NCBI RefSeq assembly: GCF_016616235.1
Contig: NZ_CP067100.1
Span: 6,817,001 to 6,881,000, forward strand
DNA from: Bradyrhizobium diazoefficiens
GTDB lineage: Bacteria; Pseudomonadota; Alphaproteobacteria; Rhizobiales; Xanthobacteraceae
Reading direction: 5' to 3'
DNA length: 64,000 nucleotides
This document shows positions 1 through 9,543 of this stretch, piece after piece (within the stretch, counting starts at the first letter, position 1; each line of letters begins with the position of its first letter). The notes under the pieces are model-generated. The model had not been told where the DNA came from. It worked only from the letters and a program-made list of their open reading frames with translations, and ran no database searches. The translations under genes and the position numbers were made by a program.

Positions 1-157
1 ACTCGTCAACGGGCCCTAGCCAGCAAAATGGCGCGGGCGCATATTGCGCTGTCGGCATGCTTGAGATCTGCGACTGCTGTCCGAGTCCGCGCACGAGTGC
101 CGTTGGGTCAACTCAGCAAACGTGCGGTATGAGTGAGCGTAGATCGGTCAAGGGACG

Positions 158-346
158 ATGACAGAGCGGGAATTATCGCTTTTGGAGAAGCAAGCTGCGG
201 ATGCTCTTCGTCGCGCACGGCGACTGCCCGCTGGTGCGAGCCGAAACGATCTTCGTCAGCTCGCTAGGGCGCTTCTTTGGCTGCATCGAAATGGCATGGA
301 AGCTCTGGAGCAGGAGCGATCAAACATGAAACATGCACCAAGATGA
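158..346 (+). CDS. small hypothetical protein
   Basis: A 62-residue ORF, rich in Arg, Ala and Leu, with a largely helical look and no membrane segment or recognisable domain. A purine-rich AAGGGA lies just upstream of the ATG. The next gene, the chemotaxis receptor, converges on it from the other strand. I do not recognise the family; short ORFs of this kind are common in rhizobial islands. Whether it is expressed cannot be told from the sequence. Confidence 0.45.
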   Translation: MTERELSLLEKQAADALRRARRLPAGASRNDLRQLARALLWLHRNGMEALEQERSNMKHAPR

Positions 347-523
347 GAGGAGCTACGGGTCATCCCCTGTGCAGGCGGGTACTCGAAGGATAGGAGGTGC
401 GACGGCTTGGGTCATGCACGTGAAGCCGCTTTCGTCCGCTCCATTGCCTTAAAGCAGCTGGAGTAGTCTTCGAAAACGCATCGATGTTCCGGCTCCGGCG
501 GCTCGTGACGTTGAGATACCAGC

Positions 524-2518
524 TTAAGCCGCTTGGACCCTCCCGAGGAAGCTGCCGAGCTCGCGCCTCAGCCGACCGCTTTCCCCTGACAGAAGTTCGG
601 CAGACCTCAGCACCTGCATCGAAGCCCCTCCTGTCTCCTTTGCGCCGTTTGTCACTTCAATGGCGCTCGCCGCCACCTGGCTGGTTCTGGCCGCCGCTTC
701 CTGCAAATTGGACGCGATATTCTTGCTCGTTGCTCCCTGCTCCGCGATGGAGTTGACCACGGTCACGGCGATTTCCGAAATGCGACCAACAATGACGCTG
801 ATATCGGCAATTGCGCCGACCGAGTCAGTCGTTGCCGTCTGAATGCCATGAATGTGCTCGCTGATCTCGGCGGTCGCATGCGCCGTTTGCGTTGCGAGAG
901 ACTTCACTTCGTCAGCGACAACGGCGAAACCTTTGCCGAGATCGCCGGCGCGCACAGCTTCAATTGTCGCGTTCAGCGCGAGCAAATTGGTCTGCCGCGC
1001 AATCGCGGCGATCAGCTGGACCACGCTGCCGATCCGGTCCGCCGCAGCCGCCAAACCGGCCATGCGCTGATCGCTGAGTTCGGCCCTGCGAACCGCTTCG
1101 CGCGCGATATCGGCGGCCTCTTCGACCTGCCGGCCAATGTTGGCGATCGTTGCTGCCATTTCTCCCGTCGCTGTCGCGACGAGCTGAACATTGGCAGACG
1201 CTTGCTCCGATGAGCTGGCGACTTCGACCGAGAGTTGCCGGCCGTGATCGGCGGTGCAGGTAAGGCTCCGGGCGGAGGCTTCAAGGTCTGAGGAGGCAGA
1301 GGAGACCGTATCGATAACCTTGCCCACTGCGGTTTCGAATTCGCCGGCGAGCCGAGCGATATCGGCCTGCCGCTGCTCGGCGGCGGTACGATCCTGTTCG
1401 GCCTTTGCATCGATTTCGGCTTGCGCTTTCTCGCGCGCTTTCAGCTTGAACAGTTCGACCGCTGCGGCCATCTCGCCAAGTTCATCGTTACGGCCAAGGC
1501 CTGGCAGAACGACGTCGAACCGGCCCTCGCCGAGCTGGCGCATGGCCGCCGTCATCCAAGCGACTGTCTTTGCAACGCGCCGTCCGAACAGCAACGCAAG
1601 CAGGCCAACGAGCAACGTTGCCAACCCGATCAGCCAGATCAACTTCCGCTGAATTTGTTCAGCTTGCATTTCCGCAGCCCGCGAGTGCATGTCAGCAGCG
1701 GCCATGATCTTTGCCAGCGCCGGCCTGATGCGGTCGTAGATTTGCCCGAGATCCTCGGCCTGATCGCTCAGCGCCTGCTGCGTCACCATGAACGACACAA
1801 AGCTCGACTTATATGCGCGGATCAGTTCGAGGAGCTGGGATCTCGTTTCCGCAGGTAGGCTCGCCTGAGCAAGCGCGGTTTCGAATTCCGCTTCCCGGTC
1901 AGCCAGTTGATCGCCATCCTTGTCTTCGCCACGAAGCATGAAGTCTTTCTCGTGCTGGCGCATCGTCAGCATCAAGATCGTCAGGCGTGGCTGGTTCAGG
2001 TCGGCTAGACGTTGCTCGTTGGCATGCACGGCCTTACGCAGCTTGCCCTGAAATCCATCGTCTTCGTTGAAGCCGAGATTGCGTTGCGCCGACACCACGT
2101 TTCGAAAGCGGGTCGCATAGAGATTGATCACGGACCGCAACGCGGTCGCTTCCTTGCGTGGGTCGTCGTCGGGCAGGGCCGACACAAATGCCTCGACCCG
2201 GCTCAGGTCTGCGAGCTGCTCCTCATGACTCTTCGCATGCTTCGCGATTGCCATTTCGCTCGGCTTGCGCAGGAAGTCGCTCGTGACTTGTCGTGACTCC
2301 AGGAAGCTTTGTGACAAGGATGCGACATGATCTTTGAACCTGCTGCTGTCATTCGCATCCCTCTGGACCAGGCTCGCGTAGTTCAGGGCGGCGGCGCAGA
2401 GCACACCTGTGACAACAACTCCCGAAATCCCGAGCAGTGCCATTTGGCCGCGCAACCCAATGCGGAAGGCCCGGCAACTCCGCAAGTGCCCGATAAGTCT
2501 ACTCGCTACTCCGGTCAT
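524..2518 (-). CDS. methyl-accepting chemotaxis protein
   Basis: A 664-residue membrane chemoreceptor. A transmembrane helix lies at about residues 27-47 and a second at about 295-312. Between them is a roughly 240-residue helical periplasmic domain of the HBM-like type. A HAMP linker follows (around [17 protein letters not shown]), then a cytoplasmic signalling domain with the conserved hairpin tip: [16 protein letters not shown], then [15 protein letters not shown]. This tip contacts CheA/CheW. No C-terminal NWETF-type CheR-binding pentapeptide is present. The ligand cannot be predicted. It stands alone, with no che genes beside it, so it would feed a chemotaxis system encoded elsewhere. 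Several plus-strand ORFs inside it are shadows. Confidence 0.95.
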   Translation of the reverse strand: MTGVASRLIGHLRSCRAFRIGLRGQMALLGISGVVVTGVLCAAALNYASLVQRDANDSSRFKDHVASLSQSFLESRQVTSDFLRKPSEMAIAKHAKSHEEQLADLSRVEAFVSALPDDDPRKEATALRSVINLYATRFRNVVSAQRNLGFNEDDGFQGKLRKAVHANEQRLADLNQPRLTILMLTMRQHEKDFMLRGEDKDGDQLADREAEFETALAQASLPAETRSQLLELIRAYKSSFVSFMVTQQALSDQAEDLGQIYDRIRPALAKIMAAADMHSRAAEMQAEQIQRKLIWLIGLATLLVGLLALLFGRRVAKTVAWMTAAMRQLGEGRFDVVLPGLGRNDELGEMAAAVELFKLKAREKAQAEIDAKAEQDRTAAEQRQADIARLAGEFETAVGKVIDTVSSASSDLEASARSLTCTADHGRQLSVEVASSSEQASANVQLVATATGEMAATIANIGRQVEEAADIAREAVRRAELSDQRMAGLAAAADRIGSVVQLIAAIARQTNLLALNATIEAVRAGDLGKGFAVVADEVKSLATQTAHATAEISEHIHGIQTATTDSVGAIADISVIVGRISEIAVTVVNSIAEQGATSKNIASNLQEAAARTSQVAASAIEVTNGAKETGGASMQVLRSAELLSGESGRLRRELGSFLGRVQAA

Positions 2519-3333
2519 TGTACCCCGTGATGAGTTTTAAGCCCCTGGTGCGCGCTGGTTGTCGCGGGTCCCACGGGCGTGATCAGTATCGAGCAGAACG
2601 GGAGCTGGCCTGCTCTGCTCGCCGATGAGTGGCTTGCTAAGTTAGATTGATTTCGGAATTCTGAATTCGCGTTTATTGGCGCAACTTTCCTTCAGCCAAG
2701 AAGCACGCAGCCGTTCGCGTTACAAATCTCTGCATGATCGTTTTGCATCGGAGAACATGGAGACGTTGCGGTTTCGCCCATTGGACAGCCGACCGCGATG
2801 TTCAGAGAACCAAACTGGCTATCCTTCACGCCTGCCGCCACATGGTGGGCGCTTGGGAAAATGCTTCGCGCCCGATTTGTTTCAGGTCGTCGAGCGTCGT
2901 CTCACCTCTACTGGCGATTTTGGGCGCGCCGTGTCCATGCCGAACCGGCTGGTCCGCCGCGATGGACCAGTGCGCGGATCGGATGACCTCATTCCCGAGC
3001 CGCATCAAATTGCACTGCAGCCAGACCATTTGCAGCTTCTCGCGCTTGTTGCACCGAAACAATGTCTCAGCGTACGCGCCCATACGGAGTCGATAGAAAT
3101 GGCTGGCCATGTCCTGCTCCTATGCCGTGCCAACAAACTGAGACGGATTTGACCACGTTATTCTTGCCACCCCGCCCAACGGTCGGCTCGTGAAACAGGG
3201 CTACGCTTTAGCCCTGCATCGTAAGAGCATCTTGATATTGATTAACGCAATTTATGCCGACAGGGCGCTTAAATTCCGCGTTCACGCAACTTTGCCGACG
3301 GATTTCACCGCACTGAATCCGCTCGAGCTGGTG
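2519..3333. other. intergenic stretch, 815 bp
   Basis: The stretch lies between the divergent-facing end of the chemoreceptor and the end of panC. It has several overlapping short ORFs on both strands. The best is a 94-codon minus-strand ORF at 2826-3110, with no recognisable domain and a plus-strand competitor of 158 codons. I cannot support a gene. A weak hairpin near 3196-3216 is listed separately. Confidence 0.5.
3196..3216 (-). terminator. weak hairpin downstream of panC
   Basis: The inverted repeat CAGGGCT / AGCCCTG has a 7-nt loop. On the minus strand it is followed by GTTTCA, so the U-tract is poor. It sits about 120 bp past the panC stop, where the bio-pan transcript should end. It could be a weak terminator or chance. 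Confidence 0.35.
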
Positions 3334-4200
3334 CTAGGAAGTCGGTAACGCCAGTATCATATTGTCGATCAGCCGGGTCGAGCCGACGTAGGCTGCGGCA
3401 CACAGGGCCGCCGGGTGGCTCAGCGGACTTTCGGCGGCCTTGAGCGTATCATGGTCGACAAGCTCAAGGTATTGCAGCCGATCGACCTCGTTCAAATGCC
3501 CTTTGGCGATTGCAAGCAGCCTTTCGACGTCGCGTTCTCCTGAGCGGAACTTGTCCGCGGCGGCGAACAGTCCACGGCTGATGGCACCAGCCCGCCGACG
3601 TTCGTCCTCGCTGAGATAGCGGTTGCGACTGCTCATCGCGAGCCCATCCGCCTCCCGGACCGTTGGCACGGTCACGATCTCGATCGGAAGATCGAGATCA
3701 CGTACCATGTGACGCACGACCGCGCATTGCTGAAAATCCTTCTGTCCGAAGAACGCGATATCCGGCTGCACCACGTTGAACAGTTTGCAGACGACCGTCG
3801 CGACACCGCGAAAGTGCCCGGGCCTGAACGCTCCGCACAGCGGCTTTGCCAGGTCCCCCGGCTCGACGGAGGTCTCAAATTGTGCCGGATAGACTTCGCT
3901 GGCATCCGGCGCAAAGACGATGGCAACATCCGCATCGCGGCACAGTTTCTCATCGCGCGTGAAGTCGCGCGGATAGGTGCTGAGATCCTCGTTTGGCCCG
4001 AACTGAGTGGGGTTCACGAAGATACTGAGGACGGTGAGGTCAGATTGCGCCCGGCTGGCTTCGACCAGCGCCAAGTGACCTTCGTGCAAATAGCCCATGG
4101 TCGGCACGAATCCGACGCGTTGACCGGTCCTGCGGGCGTTTGAAAGAGCGCGACGAAGTTCGGCGACTGTCGTGATTGTCTGCATTTGTTGGCTGTACAT
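3334..4200 (-). CDS. panC: pantothenate synthetase
   Basis: PanC joins pantoate and beta-alanine with ATP, the last step of pantothenate (vitamin B5) synthesis, in the cytoplasm. The family signatures are clear: VGFVPTMGYLHEGHLALV (ATP-binding HIGH-type region), FVNPTQFGPNEDLSTYPR, FRPGHFRGVATVV, FGQKDFQQ and MSSRNRYLS. The open frame extends upstream into panB, but the family begins near MQTITTVAEL. I chose the ATG at 4200, 4 bp past the panB stop; the ATG at 4185 is the other candidate. The length, about 285 residues, is normal. It is the last gene of the vitamin operon and directly follows panB, as is usual. Confidence 0.95.
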   Translation of the reverse strand: MYSQQMQTITTVAELRRALSNARRTGQRVGFVPTMGYLHEGHLALVEASRAQSDLTVLSIFVNPTQFGPNEDLSTYPRDFTRDEKLCRDADVAIVFAPDASEVYPAQFETSVEPGDLAKPLCGAFRPGHFRGVATVVCKLFNVVQPDIAFFGQKDFQQCAVVRHMVRDLDLPIEIVTVPTVREADGLAMSSRNRYLSEDERRRAGAISRGLFAAADKFRSGERDVERLLAIAKGHLNEVDRLQYLELVDHDTLKAAESPLSHPAALCAAAYVGSTRLIDNMILALPTS

Positions 4201-4204
4201 CAGG

Positions 4205-5068
4205 TTAGCTGGGGGCCCAGGTTGCGATCGTCTCTGCAAGGCCCTCTGGAAGCAGATAGGACTCCTTCGGTCCCGGGAATGCGCCGCTGCGGACATCTGC
4301 GGCCCAGCGCGACAGCGCCTCCTGCAGCAGCTGAAAACCATCTGCATAGGCGCGAACGAATTTCGGCCGATGACCTTCAGTCAATCCCAGCACATCATGG
4401 AATACGAGCACCTGGCCCGAGCAATTGGGACCCGCGCCAATTCCAATGGTCGGTATCGTCAGGAATTCGGTCGCGCGCGCGGCGAGCTCCGCCGGAACGC
4501 CCTCCAGGACCAGAGCGAAGCATCCAGCCTCCTGCAGACGGTGGGCGTCATCGAGCAGGCGCAGAGCGTCATCGGCTTTCCGGCCCTGCACTTTGAATCC
4601 CCCCATGACATTGACACTCTGCGGAGTGAGACCGAGATGACCCATCACGGGAATTTCGCAATCGACCAGAGCGCGGACCATTTCGACGCGCTTCGCGCCC
4701 CCCTCGAGCTTAACCGCTGCCGCGCCACGCTGCAGAAAGCCCCCGGCGTTGCGTATCGTCTCCTCAATGCCGAGATGAAAGCTGAGAAATGGCATATCGG
4801 CAACGAGCAAGGCACGACCTCTTGTGCGCGCAACGGCATCCAGATGATGGTTCATCATGGCCATACTAACCGGCAGCGTGTTGTCGAATCCGAGGCAGAC
4901 ATTGCCAACACTGTCTCCGATCAGGATGACATCGACAGTGGAATCGGCGATGCGCGCGGTGACCGCGTCGTAAGCCGTGGTCATTACAATACGGCGCCCC
5001 TCCTCCTTGCACCGCTGCAGAACTGGAATCGTGACACGTTCAACAGGCTGCTCTGAAATGTGGCTCAT
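4205..5068 (-). CDS. panB: 3-methyl-2-oxobutanoate hydroxymethyltransferase
   Basis: PanB adds a hydroxymethyl group from methylene-tetrahydrofolate to ketoisovalerate, giving ketopantoate. It shows the expected motifs: TAYDAVTARIAD, ILIGDSVGNVCLGFDNTLPV, a catalytic-region MGHLGLTPQS, KLEGG and TIGIGAGPNCSGQVLV. The start is set at MSHISEQP, giving 287 residues, normal for the family; the longer frame to 5098 adds residues without homology. It lies between the bioZ-less gap after bioA and panC, with panC starting 4 bp downstream, so the two are probably co-translated. Confidence 0.95.
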   Translation of the reverse strand: MSHISEQPVERVTIPVLQRCKEEGRRIVMTTAYDAVTARIADSTVDVILIGDSVGNVCLGFDNTLPVSMAMMNHHLDAVARTRGRALLVADMPFLSFHLGIEETIRNAGGFLQRGAAAVKLEGGAKRVEMVRALVDCEIPVMGHLGLTPQSVNVMGGFKVQGRKADDALRLLDDAHRLQEAGCFALVLEGVPAELAARATEFLTIPTIGIGAGPNCSGQVLVFHDVLGLTEGHRPKFVRAYADGFQLLQEALSRWAADVRSGAFPGPKESYLLPEGLAETIATWAPS

Positions 5069-5462
5069 CTTAGATCCCGACCGCTCCACTGCCCGCATCC
5101 CGGACTCGGGGTACCTACGGAAGCTGAGACAAGACTGTCAATGGCGGAGGCCAAACGGAACGGCACGTTTCCAAAACCAGCGGCGGACAGATAGAAACAT
5201 CTGATGATTGCGCAATCATCAAAAGGAAAACTTTGCAGCCACCATGTCGTCACGCCGACCAGCTTTGCAGGCGCCGGGCACCGCCACGCCGGCAAGCTAC
5301 CGCTCTCCGCACATCTTGTGAGTTTGCGCCGGGGTACAGCGTCGGGGACATCTGCGACAGCGGCTCGGGTCCTTGCCAAAGCCTGCGACTGGTTCAGGTT
5401 CGGCCAGCATATTCACTTTACGGCCGCAGCTGGGTTCCGTTAGACGCGCTCGAGCCGCACCC
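5069..5462 (-). other. gap between bioA and panB; possible bioZ trace
   Basis: In rhizobial bioBFDAZ operons, bioZ (a FabH-like 3-oxopimeloyl-ACP synthase) follows bioA. Here bioA is followed by 394 bp with no intact gene. A minus-strand string near 5400 reads MLAEPEPVAGFGKDPSR. It vaguely recalls the AGFG start of FabH-like proteins, and after it the frame breaks up. The resemblance is too short to call a pseudogene with confidence. Either bioZ was lost here or it was never present. Confidence 0.3.
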
Positions 5463-6728
5463 TCAACCCAGCGCATCGGCAGCATCCCTGATACCGGCAT
5501 AGATTTGATCAAGATCTGCCGCCGTGACGCAATAAGGCGGCATCACGTAGATCGTGTTACCGAGTGGGCGCAGCAAGAGATTTCGGCTCTCGAAGAAGGC
5601 CAGAAGCTTCGGACCGATGCCTGCCAGATAGCCCGGATCGCTGGTTTTCAGATCGAGCGCTGTAATGGTGCCGGTCCGCCGGACGTTTGCAAAGCGCGGG
5701 TCGGCACGGAATGGCTCGATTGCATGCTCTTGCATCGTGGCGACAGACGCGACGCGCTGGCGTGCTTCCTGATCTTGCCAGATATCCAGATTCGCTTTTG
5801 CGGCAGCGCAGGCCACTGGATTCGCGGTATATGAACTCGAATGAAAGAACGTGCGGGTACGATCTTTTGAGTAATGCGCGTCGAATATCTCCGCGCGGCA
5901 GAGCGTCACTGCCAGTGGGAGCGCCCCGCCGGTGAGGCCTTTCGAATAGCAGGCGATATCTGGACTGACATTGGCCTGCTCGCAGGCGAATAGCGTTCCG
6001 GTCCGGCCCCAGCCCGTCATCACCTCATCGGCGATGAACAGGACGTCAGAGGCCTCGCAGATCCGCTTCATGTCCCTTAGCACCCAAGCGGGGTACATCA
6101 GCATCCCGCCCGCCCCCAAAATCAGAGGCTCCACAATAAAGGCTGCGGGACTTTCGTTTCGGCATGCCGACTCGAGCGCATCGAGGGTTGCCTGCTCACG
6201 GCCTTCCGCAGGGAACGGAATTGCGGTCACGTCAAACAGCAAGGGCCCGTATGCGTCATTGAACACGCCCCTAGCCCCCACCGACATCGCCCCAATTGTA
6301 TCGCCGTGATAGGAATGTTGCATCACGACAATGCGTGTCCGCGGCTCGCCGACATTATTCCAATAGCCGATCGCCATTTTTAACGAGACTTCCACGCTCA
6401 TGGAGCCGCTGTCCGAGAAGAAGACATGGTCAAGCCCACGGGGTGTGAGCTTCAAGAGTTGCGCCGCAACCTCCTCAGCCGGATCGTGGGTATAGCCGGC
6501 AAAGATGATCTGGTTGAGCTTGCCCGCCTGTTCCTGAATCGCCCTGACGATGTGCGGGTGGCAATGACCGTGGGTCACGACCCACCAGGATGAGATTGCA
6601 TCGATGATGCGGCGGTCGTCCGCGGTGTAGAGATAAGCACCATCGCCACGCAGAACCTTTGTCATCTCGCCCTGAAGCGCGTGTTGCGTGTACGGATGCC
6701 AGATCGCGGGTCTCTTCTCTGACGTCAT
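5463..6728 (-). CDS. bioA: adenosylmethionine-8-amino-7-oxononanoate aminotransferase
   Basis: BioA is a PLP enzyme that converts KAPA to DAPA with SAM as amino donor, the third step of the biotin ring pathway. The 421-residue sequence has the BioA start (IWHPYTQHA), SSWWVVTHGHCHP, SDSGSMSVEVSLKMA, HSYHGDT, IADEVMTGWGRTG with the PLP-contacting Asp, and the Schiff-base lysine in CYSKGLTGG. It is intact. Its ATG overlaps the stop of a decayed bioD 3' fragment in an ATGA, exactly as it would overlap a real bioD. This shows that the gene arrived with the tail of another bioD. Confidence 0.96.
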   Translation of the reverse strand: MTSEKRPAIWHPYTQHALQGEMTKVLRGDGAYLYTADDRRIIDAISSWWVVTHGHCHPHIVRAIQEQAGKLNQIIFAGYTHDPAEEVAAQLLKLTPRGLDHVFFSDSGSMSVEVSLKMAIGYWNNVGEPRTRIVVMQHSYHGDTIGAMSVGARGVFNDAYGPLLFDVTAIPFPAEGREQATLDALESACRNESPAAFIVEPLILGAGGMLMYPAWVLRDMKRICEASDVLFIADEVMTGWGRTGTLFACEQANVSPDIACYSKGLTGGALPLAVTLCRAEIFDAHYSKDRTRTFFHSSSYTANPVACAAAKANLDIWQDQEARQRVASVATMQEHAIEPFRADPRFANVRRTGTITALDLKTSDPGYLAGIGPKLLAFFESRNLLLRPLGNTIYVMPPYCVTAADLDQIYAGIRDAADALG

Positions 6729-6906
6729 GGCTTGAACTCACCAGCACGGAATGAGGCCTTGAACGCGGCCTGCGGCGTGTTTGCAGCAAGAGGAAACGGC
6801 CAGGGCATTCGCCCTAGCCAGCGGACAGCCGATCGTCCTCGCAACTCGTGCTCATTGTTTCCTCCCAGGATGAAGGCATTAGCCTGGTCGACGCAGAAGC
6901 GGCGCA
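6661..6906. repeat. direct repeat copy A of the bioD/bioA junction
   Basis: About 245 bp covering the last ~60 codons of a bioD-like gene and the first ~20 codons of the intact bioA. It aligns by eye with 7259-7505, including GCGCGTGTTGC, GCCAGATC, CAGCACG and GGGCA-TTCGCCCTA blocks. I estimate roughly three quarters identity, so the copies are old or come from different strains. Confidence 0.85.
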
Positions 6907-6907
6907 T
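6725..6907 (-). pseudogene. bioD 3' fragment
   Basis: Read on the minus strand this gives VRWLGRMPWPFPLA, then PQAAFKASFRAGEFK and a stop. The intact bioD ends VRWLGRLPWLAPLT and LQIAFKASFRADTFK. Only the C-terminal ~55-60 residues survive; the P-loop and the rest of dethiobiotin synthetase are missing, so it cannot be active. Its stop overlaps the bioA start in ATGA. It marks one end of a duplicated junction. Confidence 0.85.
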
Positions 6908-6948
6908 TGTTGCCCCTTTTACCTGCTTCGCAGATATGCCTTGCGATG

Positions 6949-7263
6949 CTAGCGCTGATAGTCCACATCCATCTGGCTGCCGCGAACCCATGCTCGCTTG
7001 CATCGTCGAAACACCGGCCTTGCCGCCGAAGTGAAGATCAAAAAGAACTCATCCAGCGTTGGCGGAATATTCTCAAGCAGAGCGCCATACTCGCCCGTGT
7101 TCAGAACGAGGCAGTTACCTGCGAAACAGCCGTCAACGGACATGTATCTTGCTTCGAGCGGCGGATTGAAGGGGACGCGACGAGCTTCACCATTTGCAGG
7201 GTCTATGACCATGAGCCGAGACTCAAACGAGCATTTTTGAACCCATAACGTTGGTGATGTCAT
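6949..7263 (-). CDS. hypothetical ORF between duplicated bio junctions
   Basis: A 104-codon ORF lies between the truncated bioA start and the bioD fragment. Its first ~18 codons read the decayed bioA DNA in another frame, so a real product would more likely begin at MVIDPANGEARRVPFNPP (about 7212). I do not recognise a domain. It may be a genuine small gene carried in with the rearrangement, or a chance frame. Confidence 0.35.
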   Translation of the reverse strand: MTSPTLWVQKCSFESRLMVIDPANGEARRVPFNPPLEARYMSVDGCFAGNCLVLNTGEYGALLENIPPTLDEFFLIFTSAARPVFRRCKRAWVRGSQMDVDYQR

Positions 7264-7321
7264 CCAGAAGCGCGTGTTGCATGAACCGACGCCAGATCTG
7301 GGTTTTCTTGTTCGGCATCAT
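7238..7321 (-). pseudogene. truncated bioA 5' end
   Basis: Directly after the intact bioD, overlapping its stop in ATGA, the minus strand reads a 28-codon stretch including KTQIWRRFMQHALLDDITNV. It aligns with the start of the intact BioA (RPAIWHPYTQHALQGEMTKV). The similarity then stops. It appears to be the remains of the bioA that originally followed this bioD. Confidence 0.75.
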
Positions 7322-7505
7322 GACTTGAACGTATCAGCACGAAACGACGCCTTGAATGCGATCTGCAGCGTGTCTGGCGTGAGGGGAGCAAGCCAGGGCA
7401 ATCGCCCTAACCAACGCACGCGGCCAATCTCGCAAACCGCGCTCTCAGCCTCAGCATTCCGCTCCCCAATGAATGCAATCCCGAGGATGTCGATATGGCG
7501 CCTCC
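7259..7505. repeat. direct repeat copy B of the bioD/bioA junction
   Basis: Partner of copy A at 6661-6906. It holds the true 3' end of the intact bioD and the first codons of the truncated bioA. The ~350 bp between the two copies is not duplicated. Confidence 0.85.
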
Positions 7506-7950
7506 GCAGAGCTTCTATCGACAGCAGCGAGTGATTAATGGTGCCCAGCGCCGTCCGAGCGCAGAGCACTGCTGGAAGGCGCCATCGCTCAAAAACGTCA
7601 GCATAAACTGTGCCGAGACTCAGCGGCACCATCAGCCCGCCGGCGCCCTCGATAACCAACGGTCGCCCGCCGGTGTCTGGCACAGCGAGCGAGTCCGCAT
7701 CGATGCGAACACCGTCAATTTCCGCGGAGTGATAGGGCGAAGCCGGCGTTCGAAGGCGGTGAACCTCCGGCACGATGCGATCGCCTGAAAGACTACCCAG
7801 CCGCGCGACGACTTCGGTGTCGGTTTCTCCTTCGAGGCCCGCCTGAATCGGTTTCCAATAGTTCGCGCCGAGGAGATTAGCGAGCCCTGCGGAAAAGACC
7901 GTCTTTCCGATCCCGGTATCTGTGCCTGTCACGACGATCTGCTGTCTCAT
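7318..7950 (-). CDS. bioD: dethiobiotin synthetase
   Basis: BioD closes the ureido ring of DAPA with CO2 and ATP to give dethiobiotin. The P-loop reads VTGTDTGIGKTVFSAGL. The substrate-binding lysine lies in WKPIQAG, and EGAGGLMVPL and a C-terminal GRLPWL motif are present. At 210 residues it has normal length. Its start overlaps the bioF stop in ATGA, indicating translational coupling. Downstream lies a truncated bioA and only then the intact one. Confidence 0.94.
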   Translation of the reverse strand: MRQQIVVTGTDTGIGKTVFSAGLANLLGANYWKPIQAGLEGETDTEVVARLGSLSGDRIVPEVHRLRTPASPYHSAEIDGVRIDADSLAVPDTGGRPLVIEGAGGLMVPLSLGTVYADVFERWRLPAVLCARTALGTINHSLLSIEALRRRHIDILGIAFIGERNAEAESAVCEIGRVRWLGRLPWLAPLTPDTLQIAFKASFRADTFKS

Positions 7951-9101
7951 CGGGCTTCACCTCTCGTCTCCTCGAACAGCGCATCGAGCATTGCACGCAC
8001 GTCCTCCTCCCCGATGTTGAGGGTCAGTGAAATTCGCAAGCGGGCCGTACCCACGGGAACGGTTGGCGGTCGGATTCCGCGGATATCGAAGCCGCGAGCC
8101 TGCAATCGCGATGCGAGCCGCATCGCACGCCCATTGTCGCCGACGATATAGGGCACGATCTGCGAGGCCGAAGGACTTCGCCCGCCGCGCATGCCGATCT
8201 CCCGATGCGTGAACGCGACCAGCTTGGCCAAACGCTGCTGCCGCTCGGGTTCCTGCTGCAGGATAAGCAGGGCCTCCCGCACGGCAACGGCCATCAATGG
8301 TGAGGGTGCTGTGGCGAAGATAAACGGGCGACAGCGATTGACCATGAAGTCGCGCATGTCCGTTGAGGCAGTGACAAGCGCGCCTGCGGCGCCCAGCGCC
8401 TTGCCGCAGGTATGAACAACCAGCAGATTTCCTTGCCCCTCATAGGAGGCGGCAAGTCCTCGTCCCAGCTCCCCGTAGACGCCTGTGGCGTGGGCCTCAT
8501 CGACCATCAGGAACCCGTCGTGCCGGCCGGCGATAGCGACGAGGTCTTCGAGCGGCGCGAAGTCGCCATCCATGCTATAGAGACTTTCAACCACGATCCA
8601 GACGCGGCCCATTCCGCCCTGGGTACGCCAGTCGCGGATTGTGTTTTCGACCGACTGAGGATCGTTGTGGGCGCTTATGCGAAAGTCAGCCCGGCTAGCT
8701 CGCGCACCTTCATGGATGCTCGCGTGCACGAGAGCATCGAGAACGAGTAGATCGCCGCGCTGCGGCAATGTTGTCAGAAGAGCGAAATTTGCGACATAAC
8801 CGCCGCCAAAGAAGAGCGCCGTCTCCGCCCCAAAAAACTGAGCCGCTTCTGCTTCGAGACGTTCGTGCTCCTCGCAATTGCCGCGCAGAAGCCGCGACCC
8901 ACCGGCTCCGATCGGGGTGCCGGCCTCGAGCGCCGCAAAAACTGCCTTTTTCATGCGCGGTGCGCTCGCAAGCGCAAGATAGTCGTTCGATACAAAATCG
9001 ATGCCTTCGCGCGGCCTAAGGCGGCGCAGCCGGTCATCCTCTTTCAGGGCATGCAACGCCGCGACATAATCGGCGACCTTGGCCGTATGGATCGAGCTCA
9101 T
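7947..9101 (-). CDS. bioF: 8-amino-7-oxononanoate synthase
   Basis: BioF is a PLP enzyme of the alpha-oxoamine synthase family. It condenses pimeloyl-CoA or -ACP with alanine to make KAPA. Visible motifs are FVSNDYLALA, GAGGSRLLRGNCEEHERLE, FFGGGYVANFALL, the conserved DEAHATGVYG and the PLP lysine in HTCGKALGAAG. It is 384 residues, full length. An 81-bp gap separates it from panD upstream, and it overlaps bioD by 4 bp. The alanine dehydrogenase at 20 kb is not obviously connected to it. Confidence 0.95.
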   Translation of the reverse strand: MSSIHTAKVADYVAALHALKEDDRLRRLRPREGIDFVSNDYLALASAPRMKKAVFAALEAGTPIGAGGSRLLRGNCEEHERLEAEAAQFFGAETALFFGGGYVANFALLTTLPQRGDLLVLDALVHASIHEGARASRADFRISAHNDPQSVENTIRDWRTQGGMGRVWIVVESLYSMDGDFAPLEDLVAIAGRHDGFLMVDEAHATGVYGELGRGLAASYEGQGNLLVVHTCGKALGAAGALVTASTDMRDFMVNRCRPFIFATAPSPLMAVAVREALLILQQEPERQQRLAKLVAFTHREIGMRGGRSPSASQIVPYIVGDNGRAMRLASRLQARGFDIRGIRPPTVPVGTARLRISLTLNIGEEDVRAMLDALFEETRGEAR

Positions 9102-9182
9102 TCACCCCTCCCAGGGTCGCCATCAATCATGCAAATTCAATTGGCCGCCAGGACAATGGCTCCAGCATCGGCCTGTCGGCTT

Positions 9183-9536
9183 TCAACCCGGTAGGATGCG
9201 GTTCTCCCGGTCAACCCGCACAACGCGTGGCCTGAACGCTTTTGCTTCCATCTCATCAAAGACGGCATACGCAACGATGATGACCTTATCGCCAGGCATC
9301 GCTAGTCGCGCGGCCGCACCATTGAGGCCTATCATGCCGGACCCCTTGGGTGCCTCGATCACATAGGTGGCAAAGCGTGCGCCGGTGTCGATGTTAAAGA
9401 TTTCGACGCGCTCGTTGATCAGGAGTCCCGCAGCGTCCAACAGCAACCGATCAATCGAAATCGAGCCTTCATAGTGCAGATCGGCTTCAGTGACCGACGC
9501 GCGATGGATTTTGCCTTTCATCAACGTAATCTGCAT
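9183..9536 (-). CDS. panD: aspartate 1-decarboxylase precursor
   Basis: PanD makes beta-alanine for pantothenate. It is a pyruvoyl enzyme, and the self-cleavage site is visible as YEGSISID, where the Gly-Ser bond is cut and the Ser becomes the pyruvoyl group. [16 protein letters not shown] near the start and [19 protein letters not shown] are typical. It has 117 residues, normal length. It starts 7 bp after the bioB stop and precedes bioF, so beta-alanine supply is wired into the biotin operon. Together with panB and panC at the end of the operon, the branch from ketoisovalerate and aspartate to pantothenate lacks only ketopantoate reductase (PanE). Confidence 0.95.
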   Translation of the reverse strand: MQITLMKGKIHRASVTEADLHYEGSISIDRLLLDAAGLLINERVEIFNIDTGARFATYVIEAPKGSGMIGLNGAAARLAMPGDKVIIVAYAVFDEMEAKAFRPRVVRVDRENRILPG

Positions 9537-9543
9537 TTTTTAC

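Noticed and set aside
2826..3110. 94-codon minus-strand ORF
   Set aside because: No recognisable domain, and overlapped by plus-strand frames of similar quality; not enough support to call a gene.
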